Assembly (NCBI GenBank): GCA_001799735.1 | Contig: MGUA01000027.1 | Coordinates: 85,937-149,936, forward strand | Direction of reading: 5' to 3' | Source of the DNA: Elusimicrobia bacterium GWB2_63_22 | GTDB taxonomy: Bacteria; Elusimicrobiota; Elusimicrobia; Elusimicrobiales; UBA9959 | DNA length: 64,000 nt | Shown here: positions 1 through 11,300 of the stretch, piece by piece | How the letters are laid out: the number at the start of each line of letters is the position of its first letter | How positions within the stretch are numbered: the first letter of the stretch is position 1 | The notes under the pieces: model-generated | The model's database searches: none | What the model was told of the DNA's origin: nothing | The model's input: only the letters and a program-made list of their open reading frames with translations | Made by a program: the position numbers and the translations under genes

Positions 1-692
1 CCCAGCAGGAGCCTTTCCACATCGTGGCTGTTAGCCAGCCAGGTGGCGTCAAAATCGTTGCCGCACTCCGCCGTGCTGCCGCTGAGCACGGGTTCAAGGT
101 AGCGTATCTTCCGGTCAAGCCCGGCCGACTTAGCGAACTTGATCCAGGAAAAATAAAAAAAATTAAGAAAAGCCCCTGCACGCGTGCCCGCTTCCCAGGG
201 ACGCGGGCGGGCGCGGCCCTTCCAGGACAGAAACTCAGAGAGCTGCTGGAACGGGTCCAGGAAACTGGGCATCGCCAGGACCAGCCTGCCTCCGGGCCTC
301 AGCACCCGGTGCATTTCGCGCAGCACGGCCTCGACATCTCCGACATGCTCCATGAACAGCGCGGAACAGACAACGTCGAAGGAAGCGTCCCGGAAGGACA
401 TCCTGGAGGCGTCTTCCACCGCGAAGCGCAGCAGCGGCCCTTCACCGTGCCGCCGGCGGGCCTCCTCCACGAAGAGCGGTGAAATATCCGTCCCGGTAAC
501 GGAAAACCCTTTTAACGAAAGCAGGCGGGAGGAATTGCCCAGCCCGCAGCCGCACTCGAGGAACTCTCCCCCCGGGCTCATGCCGGCCGAGCATTCGGCC
601 AGGTACTCCGTATATTCTTTCAGCTCGTTTTTCCCGAGGCTGTCCCTGTATTCCAGGGAAGAGGAGTAGAATTCTTTAAGTTTATCGGCCAT
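1..692 (-). CDS. class I SAM-dependent methyltransferase, truncated by the window edge
   Basis: Own minus-strand translation from ATG at 692: MADKLKEFYSSSLEYRDSLGKNELKEY...FLECGCGLGNSSRLLSLKGFSVTGTDISP...VLREMHRVLRPGGRLVLAMP; SAM-binding ExGCGxG and RxLRPGG motifs. The plus-strand ORFs listed here are antisense. Confidence 0.8.
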   Translation of the reverse strand, partial: MADKLKEFYSSSLEYRDSLGKNELKEYTEYLAECSAGMSPGGEFLECGCGLGNSSRLLSLKGFSVTGTDISPLFVEEARRRHGEGPLLRFAVEDASRMSFRDASFDVVCSALFMEHVGDVEAVLREMHRVLRPGGRLVLAMPSFLDPFQQLSEFLSWKGRARPRPWEAGTRAGAFLNFFYFSWIKFAKSAGLDRKIRYLEPVLSGSTAECGNDFDATWLANSHDVERLLL

Positions 693-693
693 T

Positions 694-1722
694 TCAGGTC
701 ACCGGCTGCGCCGCCTTCCTCCTGGAAAGGATAGCGCAGCAAACAGGCCCCCGCGCCCCGGAAAAGCGCGCCTCCCCGGAAAGGAGATCCCTGGCCGCGC
801 GATAACCGCCCGCAAAGCCCAGTTTTTCGGAGATGCGCTCCAGCCACCAGTCCCGGGGCCTAGTGAAAACTCCGGGGACCGGTTCTCCGGCCGCGTCCAA
901 AAAGGACCGCTTGGCGTTCAGCCCCGGTATCATCGCCCTTGAAACACGGACATAATGCGACGCGTAGAAAGAGGAAAAATCGAAGAACTCTACCTCGCAG
1001 TCAAGAACCCCGGCCGCGTATTCGAACGATTTTTCTGAGAACCACCAGCGGTGCACCGGCGGCAGATCGGTTTCCCAAACCGCCCCTTCAGGAGAAAAGG
1101 AGCGGTTAGGCGTGGTTATCAGGATCTTTCCCCCGGGGGCCAGCAGTTTTACGGCGCTCTGAAGCAAAGGTGCCGGGTCCGCCGCGTGCTCTATCATCTG
1201 GTTAAGCACCAGCACATCGAAGGTCGGCCCGCTTTCCACCAGGGCTTCCAGCGTGGAGCAGGTAAACAACCCTCCGAACGAGGCTTCGGCCAGTTTCACG
1301 GCCTTTTCGGAAACATCCAGGCCTTTGACCGCAAAACCGTCGGAATGAAGCGCGTAAGTCAGGTACCCCATCCCGCTGCCGACGTCCAGTACGCTGATCC
1401 GGCGCCCGCCCTCTTTTTTTAAACCGCGCAGGTACGCCGCCGTGGCCCAATACGACTCCTCTTTGTCCGCCAGATAGTCCAGCGGCGAGGCGGCCTTTTT
1501 TATATTCTCGCTGTACAGGAGGTAGCGCGAGTAGCCGGGAACATTCCGGATATTCCGATAAATGTTTTCATACAGCGCCTCCGCCGGCGCCATGGGCCAG
1601 GAGAACTGAGACCCGCAGCCCCGGCAATCATAAACGTCAAAACGGGCCGGGGCCTGATACCCGGTTAAACCCTTATGCACAAGAACGGCGTCCGTTCCGC
1701 ACAACCCGCAACGCATAATCAA
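694..1722 (-). CDS. SAM-dependent methyltransferase with N-terminal zinc-binding CxxC pairs
   Basis: MRCGLCGTDAV...YDCRGCGSQFSWP and VLDVGSGMGYLTYAL...LAPGGKILITTPN. Confidence 0.8.
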   Translation of the reverse strand: MIMRCGLCGTDAVLVHKGLTGYQAPARFDVYDCRGCGSQFSWPMAPAEALYENIYRNIRNVPGYSRYLLYSENIKKAASPLDYLADKEESYWATAAYLRGLKKEGGRRISVLDVGSGMGYLTYALHSDGFAVKGLDVSEKAVKLAEASFGGLFTCSTLEALVESGPTFDVLVLNQMIEHAADPAPLLQSAVKLLAPGGKILITTPNRSFSPEGAVWETDLPPVHRWWFSEKSFEYAAGVLDCEVEFFDFSSFYASHYVRVSRAMIPGLNAKRSFLDAAGEPVPGVFTRPRDWWLERISEKLGFAGGYRAARDLLSGEARFSGARGPVCCAILSRRKAAQPVT

Positions 1723-3056
1723 GTCCTCAGGACCGCGCGCAATTTAAGAACTATTAAAACACCGAAAAGCAGAAATCCCCCCAGCATACCGTACATAAGC
1801 CCGAGGGCGCCCTTCCCTATAAAGAGCCAGGTAAAGCCTATCACCGAAACTCCCCATAGTATATTAGCTAAAAAATTCTCCCACATCTCACCGGAAGCCA
1901 CCCAGTAAGCCACCACGGGGGCCTGTACCGCCTGGACGAAGGTAACGGCCTGGGCCGCCACGAAAACGAACCAGTGGCCCTTGAACCCTTCCCCGTACCA
2001 CCCCATTATAAAAGGGCTGAATAAAGAAAGCCCGGCCAGGAGCAGTATCCCGACGATAAAATTCACCTTCAGCGTCTGAAGGATCTTTTCACGGTAGGCG
2101 TTCCCCGCGGTCCCGGCCTCGACCCCGGCCATTATCGGGAGGGCCACCTGCAAAAGGATGCCTGGGACAGATAAGGCCAGCAGGCGCCATTGATTCGCGG
2201 CGTTGAATATCCCCAGCTCCGGGTAGCCGTTAGGCTGGTTGGCCAGCATGGCGCTGCAGGCCCACGTCACCGGGGCCACCATCAGGCCGCTGAGCAGGGA
2301 AGGAAGGCTGAATCTCCACAGTATCCCCCAGTTTTCCCTGAATCCGGAATAGCTGGCGCGGAGCCCGGCCGCGGACAGTTCTTTTCGCAGGGCCCAACTG
2401 CCGAAAGCGCAACTAAAAACGTTGACCAACAGCAGGCCGATCACCGCCCCGTTCAGCCCGCCCAGCATAACCCCGCCGGCCATTAACGGGAAATTAAGAA
2501 GCCCCGTGGCCAGGTTTATCTGCGAGATCCTTTTGAAAGACTCAAGCCCCGACAATGCCCCCAACTGCACGCCCGACCAGGCCCCGAAGACCAGGAGAGG
2601 GGCCGAGAGAGCCAGGAGTCCGGCCAGGCGGGGCGCGTTCAGGAAGCCGGCGGAAAGCCAAGGAGACAGAAAGAACAGCGCGGCGGCCAGCGCCAGGCCG
2701 CTGAAGATGGAAACGGCGGAACATAAGCCGAGCAGTTGCCCCGCCCTGCGGGGGTCCCTGTACCTGAATTCGGCGATGTGCTTCGTGGCTGTGAGCCCCA
2801 GCCCGAAACCGGCGAAGACGGCGAACATCCCAACGGTGTTCTGGACCACGCCGAACTCGCCGAAACCGGCCTCGCCGAGCATCCTGGCGACCAGCACGGA
2901 AGCCAGCAGGCCGCAGAGGCGGGAGACGAGCAGGCCCGCGAGAGACCAGAAGGTCCCTTTCGCCAGGCGATACAGAAGAGGAGAGGCCTCGATATGCGTC
3001 AGGCCCGGACGGAGAAACTCGGGACAGTGTTTATCTATCAGGCCCTTCAGGTCCAT
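1719..3056 (-). CDS. polysaccharide flippase, Wzx/MATE-like membrane protein
   Basis: multi-TM protein, N-terminal GTFWSLAGLLVSRLCGLLASVLVARMLGEAGFGEFG typical of the polysaccharide biosynthesis protein family. Confidence 0.82.
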   Translation of the reverse strand: MDLKGLIDKHCPEFLRPGLTHIEASPLLYRLAKGTFWSLAGLLVSRLCGLLASVLVARMLGEAGFGEFGVVQNTVGMFAVFAGFGLGLTATKHIAEFRYRDPRRAGQLLGLCSAVSIFSGLALAAALFFLSPWLSAGFLNAPRLAGLLALSAPLLVFGAWSGVQLGALSGLESFKRISQINLATGLLNFPLMAGGVMLGGLNGAVIGLLLVNVFSCAFGSWALRKELSAAGLRASYSGFRENWGILWRFSLPSLLSGLMVAPVTWACSAMLANQPNGYPELGIFNAANQWRLLALSVPGILLQVALPIMAGVEAGTAGNAYREKILQTLKVNFIVGILLLAGLSLFSPFIMGWYGEGFKGHWFVFVAAQAVTFVQAVQAPVVAYWVASGEMWENFLANILWGVSVIGFTWLFIGKGALGLMYGMLGGFLLFGVLIVLKLRAVLRT

Positions 3057-3060
3057 AGGG

Positions 3061-4449
3061 TTAAGCCCGTTCCGGCAGGGCCGGGGACCTCTTCAGGTAA
3101 AGGACGCTCAATAGCGCGGCGATAAACCAGAACGGCTCCATGATGCGCACAATGATAAAAGTATTGACCCCTACCGCCTGCAGGAGGAGTCCGGTTAGGG
3201 AGACCATGAACCCCAGGGATAACGCCCGTATGACCGGCGGGTCATATGAATTAAAGACCGTTCTCGCCGTGTGAAACAGCCGGTAAAGCATCCAGAAAAA
3301 GATGGCGGTTCCCAACAAACCCAGTTCACCCAGCAGCAGCGCGTACTGCGTATCCCCCATGCCCACTCCGGTTACGCCCCAACCTAATATCGGGCGCTTC
3401 GGCAGTTTCTCAAAAATGACCCGCCTTATTGAGCGCACCCGGGCGGCCGCGGATTCTTCCAGTTTAATTTCTCCGCCGGAGGTGGTCGCCACGGTCTGCG
3501 TGGCGTAAACGCCCTGGTAGGTCATGGTTATGCGGTCCATGACCCTGCTGGATATGCCCGGCATCAGCGCGAGCGCTATGATACCAGCGGAAAGGAAAGC
3601 CAGCATGAACAGGCGGCGCCGGCGCGAAAACAAAAAAAGCATCGGGATCATGGCTGAAAATCCGATATAAGAAGCCCTTGAGAAAGTAAGCAGGAAGGCC
3701 GGGAACATGAAGATGAAAATCCCGAGGGACAGCAGGAAAGCGTAGCCGGACGCCTCGGTAAGCATGGCCATCAGTATCCCAAAAATTATTATATAGTACC
3801 CGCCGAGCGAAGCCGGCTCCGACTCCCGGATATCCCCGCCCAGAGGAACTTCGAAAGGCGCCGTGACACGGATGTCAGGCCCCGACCCTGAAAAATAGTA
3901 AAAATATGCGTAGAGCGTCACAAGAACTGCGACAACAAGTCCATACCGCAGATATTTTTTTACCTCCTCCTCCGACTCCACTATGTTCACCGTCATAAAG
4001 TAGAGGAGGAAATACTCTACGTACTTCATCACATAGAAGAAAGACGTAGTAGCGTCGATGTCTCCGCGTATCACGTTAAGAGACGTCGACAGCACGCAGA
4101 GGGAGGTGTAGAGCAGCACCGGGGTCTGCACCGGGGTGGAGGTGATAAACGGCTTGTCTTTAAAAAGGGCCGTGCGGGCGAACCAGGACAGGAAAATTAT
4201 GATGAGGAGGATGTCGTCGTAACGCACCACTATGTTGCGGCCTTCGCCAACGGCGCTCAACCCTATCTCCGGCGAGAGGAGCATGGAGAAGACCAGCAGG
4301 GCGAGGCTCAGCTTCGGCCTGAAGAAAGCTATGGAGCCCACTACGAGCGAGCCGACGGACATTATCAAGCCGTACTGCGCCCCGGCGGCGGCCAGGTAGC
4401 CCAGCCAGCCGGCGGCTGCCAGCGAAATGACGACTATTATAATGGGCAT
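3061..4449 (-). CDS. O-antigen ligase/polymerase-like membrane protein
   Basis: multi-TM; FLLTFSRASYIGF and late-loop RRVIFEKLPKRPILGWGVTGVGMGDTQYALLLGELGLLG typical of Wzy_C/O-antigen ligase family. Confidence 0.78.
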   Translation of the reverse strand: MPIIIVVISLAAAGWLGYLAAAGAQYGLIMSVGSLVVGSIAFFRPKLSLALLVFSMLLSPEIGLSAVGEGRNIVVRYDDILLIIIFLSWFARTALFKDKPFITSTPVQTPVLLYTSLCVLSTSLNVIRGDIDATTSFFYVMKYVEYFLLYFMTVNIVESEEEVKKYLRYGLVVAVLVTLYAYFYYFSGSGPDIRVTAPFEVPLGGDIRESEPASLGGYYIIIFGILMAMLTEASGYAFLLSLGIFIFMFPAFLLTFSRASYIGFSAMIPMLFLFSRRRRLFMLAFLSAGIIALALMPGISSRVMDRITMTYQGVYATQTVATTSGGEIKLEESAAARVRSIRRVIFEKLPKRPILGWGVTGVGMGDTQYALLLGELGLLGTAIFFWMLYRLFHTARTVFNSYDPPVIRALSLGFMVSLTGLLLQAVGVNTFIIVRIMEPFWFIAALLSVLYLKRSPALPERA

Positions 4450-4464
4450 GGGGACAGCCCGCCC

Positions 4465-6321
4465 CTAGCGGCGGGCGTAATTCTTGTAATCGTAGTAGTA
4501 ATAACCGTACTGCGGCCCCATCTCGGAGGCGCGCACGCCGTTGAGGACCACGCCAATCATCTTGGCGTTGCCGTTGGTTATCTGCTCCTTGGCGCGCTTC
4601 AGGGCGCCGCGGGCGATCTTGCCGGCCTTGTACACCATCACCACGCCGTCGGAGGCGTGTTTGGCCACCATCAGCGCGTCCACGAACAGCAGCACCGGCG
4701 GGGCGTCGAAAATGATCATGTCGAACTCGCTCTTGAGGTCCTCCATCAGGTCGCGCCAGTTGGCCGAGTCCAGCACGTCCAGCACGTTGGAGGGCTGCGT
4801 GCCGCAGTTGAGGACCTTCAGGTTCTCTATGCCGGGGAAACGCATCAGCTGCTCGAAATCCAGGCCGCCCATTATGAAGTCCGCGCTCTCCAGCACCGCG
4901 TCGCGCCAGTCGGCCTTGCCGGCCAGCACGTCGGAGAGACCGGGCTCCTTGCGGGTGCCGAAGATCTGGTTTATGGCCGGGCGCCGCAGGTCGGCGTCTA
5001 TCAGCAGCGTTTTAAGGCCCGAATTGGCGCTGGCCAGGGCGAAATTGACGGCGGTAAGGGTCTTGCCCTCGGCGGCCCCGGAAGAGCTGATCACCAGCGA
5101 AACGCTTTCCTTGGTGTTCAGGTGGGACATGATGTTGGTGCGCAGCGTATGGTACGACTCTATCATGCTCGAGGCGTAGCGCTTGTTGACTATCAGCACG
5201 CTGCGGAAGGCGTCCACGGTGTAGCGCTCTTTTTTGAAGATCTGGGTCAGCCAGTTATCCAGGGGCTTCTCGCTCAGGATGTTGGGGATAATGCCCAGCA
5301 CCGGCAGCTTTATGAAATTCTCGATGTCCTCGATGGTGGAGATGGAAACGTCGAGGTTCTCCAGCAGGAAGACCAGCACCACCGCCAGGAACAGCCCCAG
5401 CACCGCGCCGGCCAGCATGTTCAGACGGAAATTGGGCGACACCGGAGAGGTTTCCGGAATGGGCCGGTTGACCACGCTGACGAAGGACACCGTCGACGAG
5501 ACGCCGAGCTTTGCCTCCTCGTACTGCTTGTTGAGCGTGGTGTAGAGGTCCTCCTGCATGCGCACTTCGCGGCTTATGCGCCCGAGCGCCACTTCCTGCG
5601 CCGGGATGTCCGAAAATTTGTCCTGCACCACGTCTATGCGCTGCTGCAGGGTGCGCACCTCGGGGTGGTTCGGGGTGTACTTCTCCATCAATTCGCGCTT
5701 TTTTATCTCCAGGTCGGCCAGCTGGTTGGCCAGCGCGGCGCCAAGCCCGGTCCGCGGGTTGCGCTCCACGAAATTCTGTTTCTGCCGCTCCAGCGTGCGC
5801 AGGTTGTCCTCCACCTCGTTCTTGCGGTTGGAAATATCCTCCAGCATCTTCCTGGCCTGCCGGGTTTTCTGCTCCAGGTCGAAATCACGGTACGCCTCTA
5901 TCACGGCGCCGGCTATGTCGGCCGCGCGCGCCGGGTCGGAATTAAAGGCGGAGATGGCGATAAGGTTGGAATCCTGCAGGCGGTCCACCTTGTAGGCCCC
6001 GGCGATGGCGGCGGCGGACTTGGGGCCGGCCGGCATGCCCAGTTTGGCCGCCGCGCGCTCGGCGATCTCCGAGGAGGTGATCACCCTGAGTTCCGTGGCC
6101 ACGGCGCTCCATGGGTCAAAATCCGCGGCTTCGGAACCGGGGATGCGGCTGTAGGAGGCCGGCGGTTTTATCTTTATCAGGGACTGGCTGCGGTACACGG
6201 TGGGCTGCAGCCGGGTATAAAAAAGCGTGGAGAAGATGGTGACGGTAAACACCAGCAGCGCTATCCATTTGCGCCGGTTTATTATGCGCCAATAGTCGTA
6301 AAGGGTCAGTTCTGCGTTCAT
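4465..6321 (-). CDS. exopolysaccharide chain-length determinant fused to BY-kinase (Wzz plus tyrosine autokinase)
   Basis: Start placed at MNAELTLYDYWRIINRRKW; Walker A SSSGAAEGKTLTAVNFALA, Walker A' LLIDADLRRP, Tyr-rich C-terminus YGYYYYDYKNYARR. Confidence 0.85.
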   Translation of the reverse strand: MNAELTLYDYWRIINRRKWIALLVFTVTIFSTLFYTRLQPTVYRSQSLIKIKPPASYSRIPGSEAADFDPWSAVATELRVITSSEIAERAAAKLGMPAGPKSAAAIAGAYKVDRLQDSNLIAISAFNSDPARAADIAGAVIEAYRDFDLEQKTRQARKMLEDISNRKNEVEDNLRTLERQKQNFVERNPRTGLGAALANQLADLEIKKRELMEKYTPNHPEVRTLQQRIDVVQDKFSDIPAQEVALGRISREVRMQEDLYTTLNKQYEEAKLGVSSTVSFVSVVNRPIPETSPVSPNFRLNMLAGAVLGLFLAVVLVFLLENLDVSISTIEDIENFIKLPVLGIIPNILSEKPLDNWLTQIFKKERYTVDAFRSVLIVNKRYASSMIESYHTLRTNIMSHLNTKESVSLVISSSGAAEGKTLTAVNFALASANSGLKTLLIDADLRRPAINQIFGTRKEPGLSDVLAGKADWRDAVLESADFIMGGLDFEQLMRFPGIENLKVLNCGTQPSNVLDVLDSANWRDLMEDLKSEFDMIIFDAPPVLLFVDALMVAKHASDGVVMVYKAGKIARGALKRAKEQITNGNAKMIGVVLNGVRASEMGPQYGYYYYDYKNYARR

Positions 6322-6329
6322 TTGGGGTC

Positions 6330-7013
6330 CTAGTTCTGGTTGGACACTAAGCCGACCGTGATGCCGAACATGAACAGCGTCGCCCACGGCACGATGTTGT
6401 CGGTTATCCAGCGGGAGGCCGCCGAGTAGGGCTTGCGGGGGATGTAAACAATGTCGCCACTGGCCAACAGGACGTTCTTATCCATCTTGCCGGAGAAAAC
6501 TTCTTCCAGGTCGGCCTTTATTACCTGCTCCGTCACTTTTCCGTCCTCGCCCTTGAGACGCCGGAAGATGCGCACCCGGTCCTTGCGGGCGTAGTCCTGC
6601 GTGCCGCCGGCCTGCGCCACCAGGTCCAGGAGGCGCATCCCTTCGCGGTACTCGAAATAGCCGGGCTGCAGGATCTGGCCGATCACGGCCACCCTGTTGG
6701 ACGAGAACTTCCTGACGTTGATGGTTATGCTGGGGTTGGAGACGTACTTGGAGAACCGGGCAGTCAGCATCTTCTGCAGGTCGTCGGCCTTGAGGCCCTG
6801 GGCTTTAAGCGAACCGAGCAGCGGGATCTCTATGTTGCCGTCGGGCTGCACGGTAACTTCCTTCGAAAATTCTTCCGCGGGGAACACGTTTACGCTTATC
6901 ACGTCGCCCGCCTCTATGAAATATTCCTTATCCAGGGCGGACAGGTCCAGGCTGTAGGCCGGCACACAGCTGAAAAAAGTCAGGATTGACAGGGCAAGGG
7001 AGATGGCTTTCAT
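6330..7013 (-). CDS. polysaccharide export protein (Wza-like, SLBB domain)
   Basis: signal peptide; YFIEAGDVISVNVFPAEEFSKEVTVQPDGNIEIPLLGSLKAQGLKADDLQ. Confidence 0.85.
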   Translation of the reverse strand: MKAISLALSILTFFSCVPAYSLDLSALDKEYFIEAGDVISVNVFPAEEFSKEVTVQPDGNIEIPLLGSLKAQGLKADDLQKMLTARFSKYVSNPSITINVRKFSSNRVAVIGQILQPGYFEYREGMRLLDLVAQAGGTQDYARKDRVRIFRRLKGEDGKVTEQVIKADLEEVFSGKMDKNVLLASGDIVYIPRKPYSAASRWITDNIVPWATLFMFGITVGLVSNQN

Positions 7014-7043
7014 AGGCTAATTATATATTTTTCGCGCTTTATT

Positions 7044-7658
7044 TTATTTATTATTCTGCTCCACCGCGCGGGACAGGCTTTTCACCAGGACGCGCAGCTC
7101 CTCTACCTTGTGCTCCAGCTCCCTCTCCTTTTCCGGCCCGGAGGAAGAGAGGGACGGCCCGGCGCCGGGGGAACGGGCCCCGAGAGCCTCCACCTTGCGG
7201 GTCAGGGCCTCCAGCCGCGCGGCCAGGGCCGGGTCGGGAACGGCCCGGCGCCTGAAGTTGAGGTAATAGCCGAAAAGCGCCAGGAACATGACCAGCGAGA
7301 AAAGAATAAAGAAAACGGCCCCGATAAGGACCAGGTATTCCAGCCCGGACAGGACGCCGCCCAGAGAAATTATAAGGGAGGCCAGCACCCCGAAAAGCAT
7401 GGTTTCCTTGTTCTCGCTCCAGACCAGGTTAACGCCGCTGCCCTGGGCCGGATCGCGCTGGGCCTCGGGCCGGTGAGGCCTGCCGAACCGGGAGAAACCG
7501 TTCTCGCGCTCACCGGGGCGTTCCGCCGGCTGCGCGGCCAGGGGACGGGGCTCCTCCCTGGGCGGAGCGTAAGTGCGCGGCTCCTCGGGAGGCGGCAGGG
7601 GGCCCACCTCGCCCTTAAGCCTGTCCAGCAGGTCCTTCAGGTCCTCAGTGCCGCTCAT
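7044..7658 (-). CDS. hypothetical protein with two TM segments and C-terminal coiled coil
   Basis: ORF translationally coupled to the upstream gene (overlapping stop/start); hydrophobic MLFGVLASLIISLGGVLSGLEYLVLIGAVFFILFSLVMFLALFGYYL. Confidence 0.65.
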   Translation of the reverse strand: MSGTEDLKDLLDRLKGEVGPLPPPEEPRTYAPPREEPRPLAAQPAERPGERENGFSRFGRPHRPEAQRDPAQGSGVNLVWSENKETMLFGVLASLIISLGGVLSGLEYLVLIGAVFFILFSLVMFLALFGYYLNFRRRAVPDPALAARLEALTRKVEALGARSPGAGPSLSSSGPEKERELEHKVEELRVLVKSLSRAVEQNNK

Positions 7659-8359
7659 ACGCGGCCCCCTTTGCCATTGGCCTCTTCCCTCGCGGCCAGG
7701 TTTTTCTCCCTGACGTCCATCCCGGCCTTTACCTTGTCGAAAGTGCGTATCAGTTCGGCCTTGCGGGCGTTAAAATCTTCTTCCATGGCTTTTTCCCTGA
7801 GCTTCAGCTGGCTGAGCCTGGCCGTGTAATCGTTCTCCAGGCCCTGGATCTTGGAATCTATGCTTTTATTCTTTTCTTCCCAGCGCCCCAGCATCTCCAG
7901 CTCTTTCTTGCTGACCCGGTCGTAGAGCTCCTGCATTTTAGCCACGTACTTGGAGTTCAGCGCGCTTTCCTCCTCCGCGGTCTTGGCCTTCAGCTCCGCC
8001 AGTTCGGACTCCTTGGCGGCCAGCACGCCTTTCACCTCCGCTATTTTGCGCAGGCAGGCGGAATGGGAGCTCTCAAGGGCCGAAAACCGCTTGTTAATGT
8101 CCTCTATCTCCTCTTTCAGGCGGCCCTCTTTCTGCGCGTACTCCCTGTCCTTGAAGGCCAGGCGGCCGGAGTAGTCGGTCTCATATTCGCTTATGATATG
8201 CCCCAGCGTCTTAACGTCGGGCTCGAACTCCTCCATGACGGCGTTGAGATGGACGGAGGCGGGGTTCTTGTCCTCCCAGAGGCGGGCCGCCAGGGCGCGG
8301 AGGCGCTCCATCAGCTCGGCCGGCACGCATTGTATGGCGCGTTCTTTTTCCATGGTCAT
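7655..8359 (-). CDS. hypothetical coiled-coil protein
   Basis: heptad-rich, overlaps both neighbours by a few nt. Confidence 0.65.
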   Translation of the reverse strand: MTMEKERAIQCVPAELMERLRALAARLWEDKNPASVHLNAVMEEFEPDVKTLGHIISEYETDYSGRLAFKDREYAQKEGRLKEEIEDINKRFSALESSHSACLRKIAEVKGVLAAKESELAELKAKTAEEESALNSKYVAKMQELYDRVSKKELEMLGRWEEKNKSIDSKIQGLENDYTARLSQLKLREKAMEEDFNARKAELIRTFDKVKAGMDVREKNLAAREEANGKGGRV

Positions 8360-11300
8360 TTCCTGCCTTTATAGTCCATTATCGCCCGGCTCAGCTCGGC
8401 CCTCATCTGCTCCAGCTCGGCGACCTTTACGGCGTAATCCTTCTCCAGCCTGAGCCTGTAGTCGTTGAGCGCCTTTTCTTTCTCCCCCAGCTCCTGCTTC
8501 TGGGCGAACAGGTCCTCGTTGAACTTGTTGACGCGCTGGTTCAGCTCGGTGTGCATCTCGTCGAGGTCCAGCTGCTTCTGGCGGTAGAACTTGTCCGCGT
8601 CGGCGAGCATTTTTTCCTTGGCGGACAGCAGCTCCTCGAGCTGTTTCACGCGCTCCCCGGTGCGGCTCTTTTCGGACGCGACCAGCACGCGGAAGCGCTC
8701 GTCCTGCTCGGACATCTGCTTGATCAGCTCGCCGGAGGCGCTCTGGCGGTACTTCACCATCTCGCGCTCCAGGTCCTGTATCTTCATATCCGCGCTCTCT
8801 ATGTAGCGCTCCCGGCGGTCCATCTCCTCGAGCATGCGGTCCTTCTCGGCGGCGGCGGCCTCTTCCAGGCGGCGCGCCTCGGCGGCGCCTTCCTTGCGCA
8901 CCCGCTCCAGCTCGGCGTGGGCGTGCGTAAGCTTGGCCTCCATATCCTCCATCGCGGCGGCTACGGCGCCGGCCACGGCGGAGTCCAGCTCGCGGGCCTG
9001 GGCTTTCTGCATCTCCAGTTTTTCCGCGGCGGCGGCTTTGGCGGCGGCCATAAGTTCTGAGGACAGCGCGGCGGAGCGGCTGTTGGCTTCGGCCGCGGCG
9101 GCGCTCATGCTGGCCAGCGCTTCCTTCATGGCGGCGTTCTCTTCTACCAGGCGGCCGTTCTTCATGGCGAACTCGTCGGTCAGGGCGGCGCGGCGCGCCC
9201 GGAAGTCTTCCTCCATCTCGGCGCGGCGGGCGGCCAGCGTCTCCAGGGCGGTTTTCTTCACTTTCTCCATCTCGGCCCTCATGGCCGAGTTCTCCTCGCT
9301 CAGCCTGGAGTTATTGCCGGAGAATTCCTCCTCCAGGGCGGCGCGGCGGGCCTTGAAATCCTGCTCCATCTCGGCGCGGCGGGCGGCCACGGCGTCGGCG
9401 GCGCAGCTGGCGATCCGTTCGTCGAACTCGCGGCGGGCCTGGGTGGCCTCGCCCCGGAGCGCGGCTATGGAGGTCTCCCTGGCTTCCAGGTCGGCGGCCA
9501 GGTCTTCCTGCTTTTTCCTGGCGGCCTCCAGCGCCTCCACCAGGTGGGTGGTCTGCACCGAGACGGCGTCCTTGACGCGGTAGGTCAGCTCCCTGTCGTA
9601 ATTGGCTTTGGTCTCCATCAGCTCGCGGTTGAAAATGGCTTCGCGCGCCGCGTTCTCCTCGGCGGCCTTGCGCAGCCCGGCGTTCAGGCCCAGGATCTCC
9701 TTTTGAGCCTCCTCAAAATGTCCGGCAGTCTCCTCCAGCGTATGCTCGAAACGGACACGTTCGGCCTGCCAGTTCCGGCGTTCGAAATCCATTTTCGCGG
9801 CGGCCTCGGAGTTCACCACCGCGGCGCGGGCGGCGGCGTCCGCCTCAAGCTTCTCCCTGCGGCCGGCGTAGTCGGCTTCCAGCAGCGCCGCCTTGGCGGA
9901 GATCCCCTCCTCAAGGTCACAAACGCGGCGTTCGAAAGCGGCCCGCAGTTCTTTTTCGGCCCCGGCCCGCTCCTGCAGGGCTTTCTCGAGCGAAGCTTCT
10001 TTTTCCGCGAGCAGCGCCTTCAGCCCGCGGGTATTTTCCTCGGCAAGAGCTTCCTGCCCGGCCAGGCGGCGTTCGTACTCCGCGCGCAGGGCGGCGGCGC
10101 GTTCCTCGGTCCGGTTATGCGCCTCTACGGACGCCTTTGAAAGTTCGTCGGCCAGTTTTTCCCGCTCCAGCGAGAGCACGCGGTCCTTTTCCGCAAGTTC
10201 GGAGCGCAGCACGTTTATGTCGGCCATCAGTTCGGCTTCGCGCGCTTTCGCTTCGGCTTCAGCTGTTTTCAGTGCGCGGTTCATCTCGTCTGCCACGGAA
10301 CGGCGCAGTTCCGCCATGGCCGAATCCATTTCGGCCGCCTTGGAGTAGGAAACTTCGAGTTGTTTTTCCCTCTCGGCCAGCGCCTCGTTCATTCTGCCCT
10401 TCTCGATCTCTATGGCCTTAAGCCTGTCGGCGTAGCGGGCCTCGAACTCGCGGCCCAGCTCTGCCTTGCGGGCCTCGTAGTCGGCCCTTACGGCGGCCAT
10501 GCGCGCATCTCCGTCGGCAGCGGTCTCGGCGGAGATCCGGGCGATATCGCTCTCGAATTTTTCCCGGGTCTGCAGCAGAGCCGCGCTTTTTTCCTTCAAT
10601 TCCCCGGTAAGGCCCGTTATCGTGTCGTTGTACGCGCGCTTCTCGGCCTCGAACCCGGCCAGCTTTTCGCGGAAGGAGTTTTCCGAAGCGCGGATGCGCT
10701 CCATTAATTCCTTATGGTGCTCCTCGCGGGAGGCGGCCATGGCCGCCTCCAGCTCCCGGACCCTGCCTATGGCGCTGCCCATGGCCTCGTCGCTGGCGGC
10801 CTTGGCGGCCTCCAGGCGCGCCCGTTCGGCCTCCAGGGCCTGGCGCTCCATCAGCAGGCGGGCGTTAAATTCTTTCTCGGTCTCCTCGCGGTTGACCGCT
10901 ATGATATTGTCGAGCTCCTCTTTTTTGCCGGCGAATTCCCGCTCCAGGCCGGCGGCGCGCTCGCGCAGGGACTTCTCCATCAGCGCCAGCCTGCCGCCGA
11001 ACTCGGCCTCCAGGCGGGCTTTTTCGTTCTCCCAGTCCGTGGCCTTCTTCTCCAGGCGGGACACCAGCTCTTTAACGGTCTCTTCCTTGGCGGCCTTCTC
11101 TTTCTCCAGCTCGGCCAGCTGGCCCCTGAAAGCGGTCTCTTTTTCGGTTATGAGCCTGAGCAGCTCGTTGTGATGGGTCTCCTGCTGGGAAGCCAGGCTG
11201 TTCTCGATCTCCTTGATGCGGGCCTGGGCGGCGAAGAACTGGGTATCGCGCACGCGCTGCTCTTCTATGAGCCGCTCGCGCTCGGTGAGCCAGGAAGCCT